Shown here one piece after another: positions 4,056 through 5,472 of a stretch of DNA of 5,472 nucleotides. Each line of letters opens with the position of its first letter. Position 1 is the stretch's first letter. The notes beneath the pieces were generated by a model that worked only from the letters and a program-made list of their open reading frames with translations, searched no databases and had not been told where the DNA came from. Source of the DNA: an uncultured Eubacterium sp. (GTDB taxonomy: Bacteria; Bacillota_A; Clostridia; Lachnospirales; Lachnospiraceae); assembly GCA_948560485.1 (NCBI GenBank), contig CAOXUF010000168.1:1-5472 (forward strand). The letters run 5' to 3'. The translations under genes and the position numbers were made by a program.

Positions 4056-5472
4056 TTATTCTGCAAATACTTCAAATTCCCACATGGAATATCCATATCC
4101 CATTGCACGTTTTACACCTTGGAATTTTACATATCTTGCATTTACTGTCTTAAATTCTACTACATCTTCGCCACCATCCTGGTCACGCATTTCTGCTACA
4201 GTAGTCCATGTCTTTGCATCATTTGATACCTGAATATCGTATGCTTTACCATAAGCATTTTCCCATGTAAGTACTACTTTATTAATGTCAACCTGCTTTC
4301 CTAAATCAACATACATCCATGCATCATCATCAAAGTTTGATGACCAGCGGGTACCTTTATTTCCATCAACAGTCTTATCTGCTCCCATGGCTTCAGCCTC
4401 TGCACCGGACTGTTCTACAGTCTTACCTAATGCTACATTTGTACCAGACGCTGGTGCTGCTGGTGCTTCTGTTTCAGGCTCTGATGGCTGTACTGGCTGT
4501 GATGTACTCTTTCCACCATATACTTCCATCTCCCAAAGAGAATATCCGTATCCTGTACCTCTTGTTACCCCCTGCATTCTCACATATCTTGCAGATACTG
4601 TATCAAATTCTACCACATCTTCGCCACCATCCTGATTTCTCATAGCTTTTACTGTAGTCCAATTATTTTCATCATTTGATACCTGAATATCATAATCTTT
4701 TCCGTAAGCACCTTCCCATGTGAGTACTACTTTATTCACATCATATGCTTTTCCAAGGTCTACATACATCCACTCATCATCTGTAAATGCAGAACTCCAA
4801 CGTGTTCCCTTATTTCCATCTACAGCATATTTTGCAGATACATTGTCACCTTCTTTACTTGAACTGTAAGCATCTTTGCCCTGTGCCAGATTCTTACCTG
4901 TAATATCCTCTTCACCAGGAGTTTCTGTTGAACCGCCCTTCACTGAGAATACTTCCATGCTGTACAATGAATATCCATAGCCTGTAGCTCTTGTAATACC
5001 CTGCATCCTTACATGTCTTGCATTTACTGCTGCAAATTCAACGGTGTGCTTTCCACCATCCTGATCTCTCATCTTCTTAACTGTTGTCCAGTTATTTCCG
5101 TCTGTTGAAACCTGAATGTCATAATCTTTTCCGTAAGCTGCTTCCCATGTAAGAACTACCTTACCTACGCTGTATACCTTACCAAGGTCTACACTTATCC
5201 ATTCATCATCTGTAAACTTAGAACTCCAGCGTGTATTTGCATCACCGTCTACTGCATATCTTGCATCAACGTTATCTCCTTCACTGCTGGATGCAGTTGC
5301 CGTCTTTCCAGCTGCTAAATCCTTGCTGTCAACAACGATTTCTCCCGGGTTTTCTTCTCCACCCTGCTCTATCTTTGTATAAGCAATTTCTTGTGTTGCT
5401 GCACTGTACTCACTGCTTGTGTAATCATCACTTCCATCTCTTGGAACTGCAACTACCCAATATGTGTAAGTT
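4056..5472 (-). CDS. Secreted/surface protein with three C-terminal F5/8 type C domains (C-terminal part only)
   Basis: The frame is open from the right edge to TAA at 4056-4058, giving the last 471 residues; the internal Met at 5070-5072 is not the start, because the domain fold continues upstream of it. Residues 1-32 (YTYWVVAVPRDGSDDYTSSEYSAA) look like the end of a fibronectin-III-like domain. Three F5/8C (discoidin/CBM32-like) domains follow at about 51-176, 194-318 and 345-471. Each has the VDG-RWSS, VDLGK, KVVLTWE-AYGK-YDIQVS and GYGYS motifs. A Pro/Glu/Ala-rich linker precedes the last domain. Such domains usually bind glycans in extracellular glycoside hydrolases or adhesins. The catalytic part and signal peptide are outside the window, so the enzyme type is unknown. 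There is no LPXTG motif, dockerin or membrane segment at the C-terminus. Domain identity is secure. Confidence 0.93.
   Translation of the reverse strand, partial: TYTYWVVAVPRDGSDDYTSSEYSAATQEIAYTKIEQGGEENPGEIVVDSKDLAAGKTATASSSEGDNVDARYAVDGDANTRWSSKFTDDEWISVDLGKVYSVGKVVLTWEAAYGKDYDIQVSTDGNNWTTVKKMRDQDGGKHTVEFAAVNARHVRMQGITRATGYGYSLYSMEVFSVKGGSTETPGEEDITGKNLAQGKDAYSSSKEGDNVSAKYAVDGNKGTRWSSAFTDDEWMYVDLGKAYDVNKVVLTWEGAYGKDYDIQVSNDENNWTTVKAMRNQDGGEDVVEFDTVSARYVRMQGVTRGTGYGYSLWEMEVYGGKSTSQPVQPSEPETEAPAAPASGTNVALGKTVEQSGAEAEAMGADKTVDGNKGTRWSSNFDDDAWMYVDLGKQVDINKVVLTWENAYGKAYDIQVSNDAKTWTTVAEMRDQDGGEDVVEFKTVNARYVKFQGVKRAMGYGYSMWEFEVFAE
4059..5321 (-). repeat. Three tandem F5/8 type C domain repeats
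   Basis: The repeat units lie at about 4944-5321, 4518-4892 and 4059-4439. Over the core from VDGNKGTRWSS to the end, units 2 and 3 are about three quarters identical by eye. Units 1 and 2 look similarly close, including the EGDN-YAVDG stretch that unit 3 lacks. The DNA is also recognisably repeated, which points to internal duplication rather than assembly from unrelated modules. Confidence 0.85.

Noticed and set aside
4285..4645. Two overlapping plus-strand ORFs antisense to the F5/8C gene
   Set aside because: They arise from the repetitive domain DNA read backwards; their composition is unlike real proteins and they overlap each other in different frames.
5070..5072. Internal ATG as the true start of the F5/8C protein
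   Set aside because: It falls in the middle of the first F5/8C domain, has no ribosome binding site, and the same frame continues upstream with matching domain sequence to the window edge.

Overview
The window looks like chromosomal DNA from an AT-rich Firmicute, most likely a gut-type clostridium of the Lachnospiraceae. This is inferred from the AT-rich composition, strong AGGAGG-type ribosome binding sites, the short two-subunit LeuC/LeuD pair and the style of the F5/8C-repeat surface protein; no rRNA or other definitive marker is present. Every gene I can support lies on the minus strand, so transcription runs from right to left.

Layout from right to left (5' to 3' of the genes). The right part (4056-5472) is the C-terminal 471 residues of a large secreted or surface protein: the end of a fibronectin-III-like domain, then three tandem F5/8 type C (discoidin/CBM32-like) domains. 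A strong intrinsic terminator (4005-4038) closes it. A near-consensus promoter (3961-3989) then starts a long leader of about 210 nt, followed by leuC (2475-3740), leuD (1976-2464) and probably thrC (380-1870) as one operon. A terminator (304-355) closes that unit. A perfect extended -10 promoter (190-198) then starts a gene cut by the left edge, encoding a YfbR-like HD-domain 5'-nucleotidase.

The operon joins the isopropylmalate isomerase subunits (leucine pathway, and in citramalate users also isoleucine) to threonine synthase. Threonine deamination and the citramalate/LeuCD route both give 2-oxobutyrate, so all three genes may serve isoleucine supply. leuA, leuB and cimA are not in the window.

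The most unusual stretch is the leuC leader. Between the promoter and the ribosome binding site lies a highly palindromic element of about 142 bp. It has 15-bp terminal inverted repeats (one mismatch), a perfect 22-bp inner inverted repeat and a GC-richer third hairpin, and it is bracketed by 9-bp direct repeats that look like a target-site duplication. I read it as a MITE-like or structured-RNA repeat inserted in the leader. The leuD-thrC spacer is also unusual: it has two consecutive hairpins and a possible leucine-rich 27-residue reading frame whose stop overlaps the thrC start as ATGA. The rest is ordinary metabolism; I see no CRISPR array, tRNA, rRNA, defence system or transposase gene.
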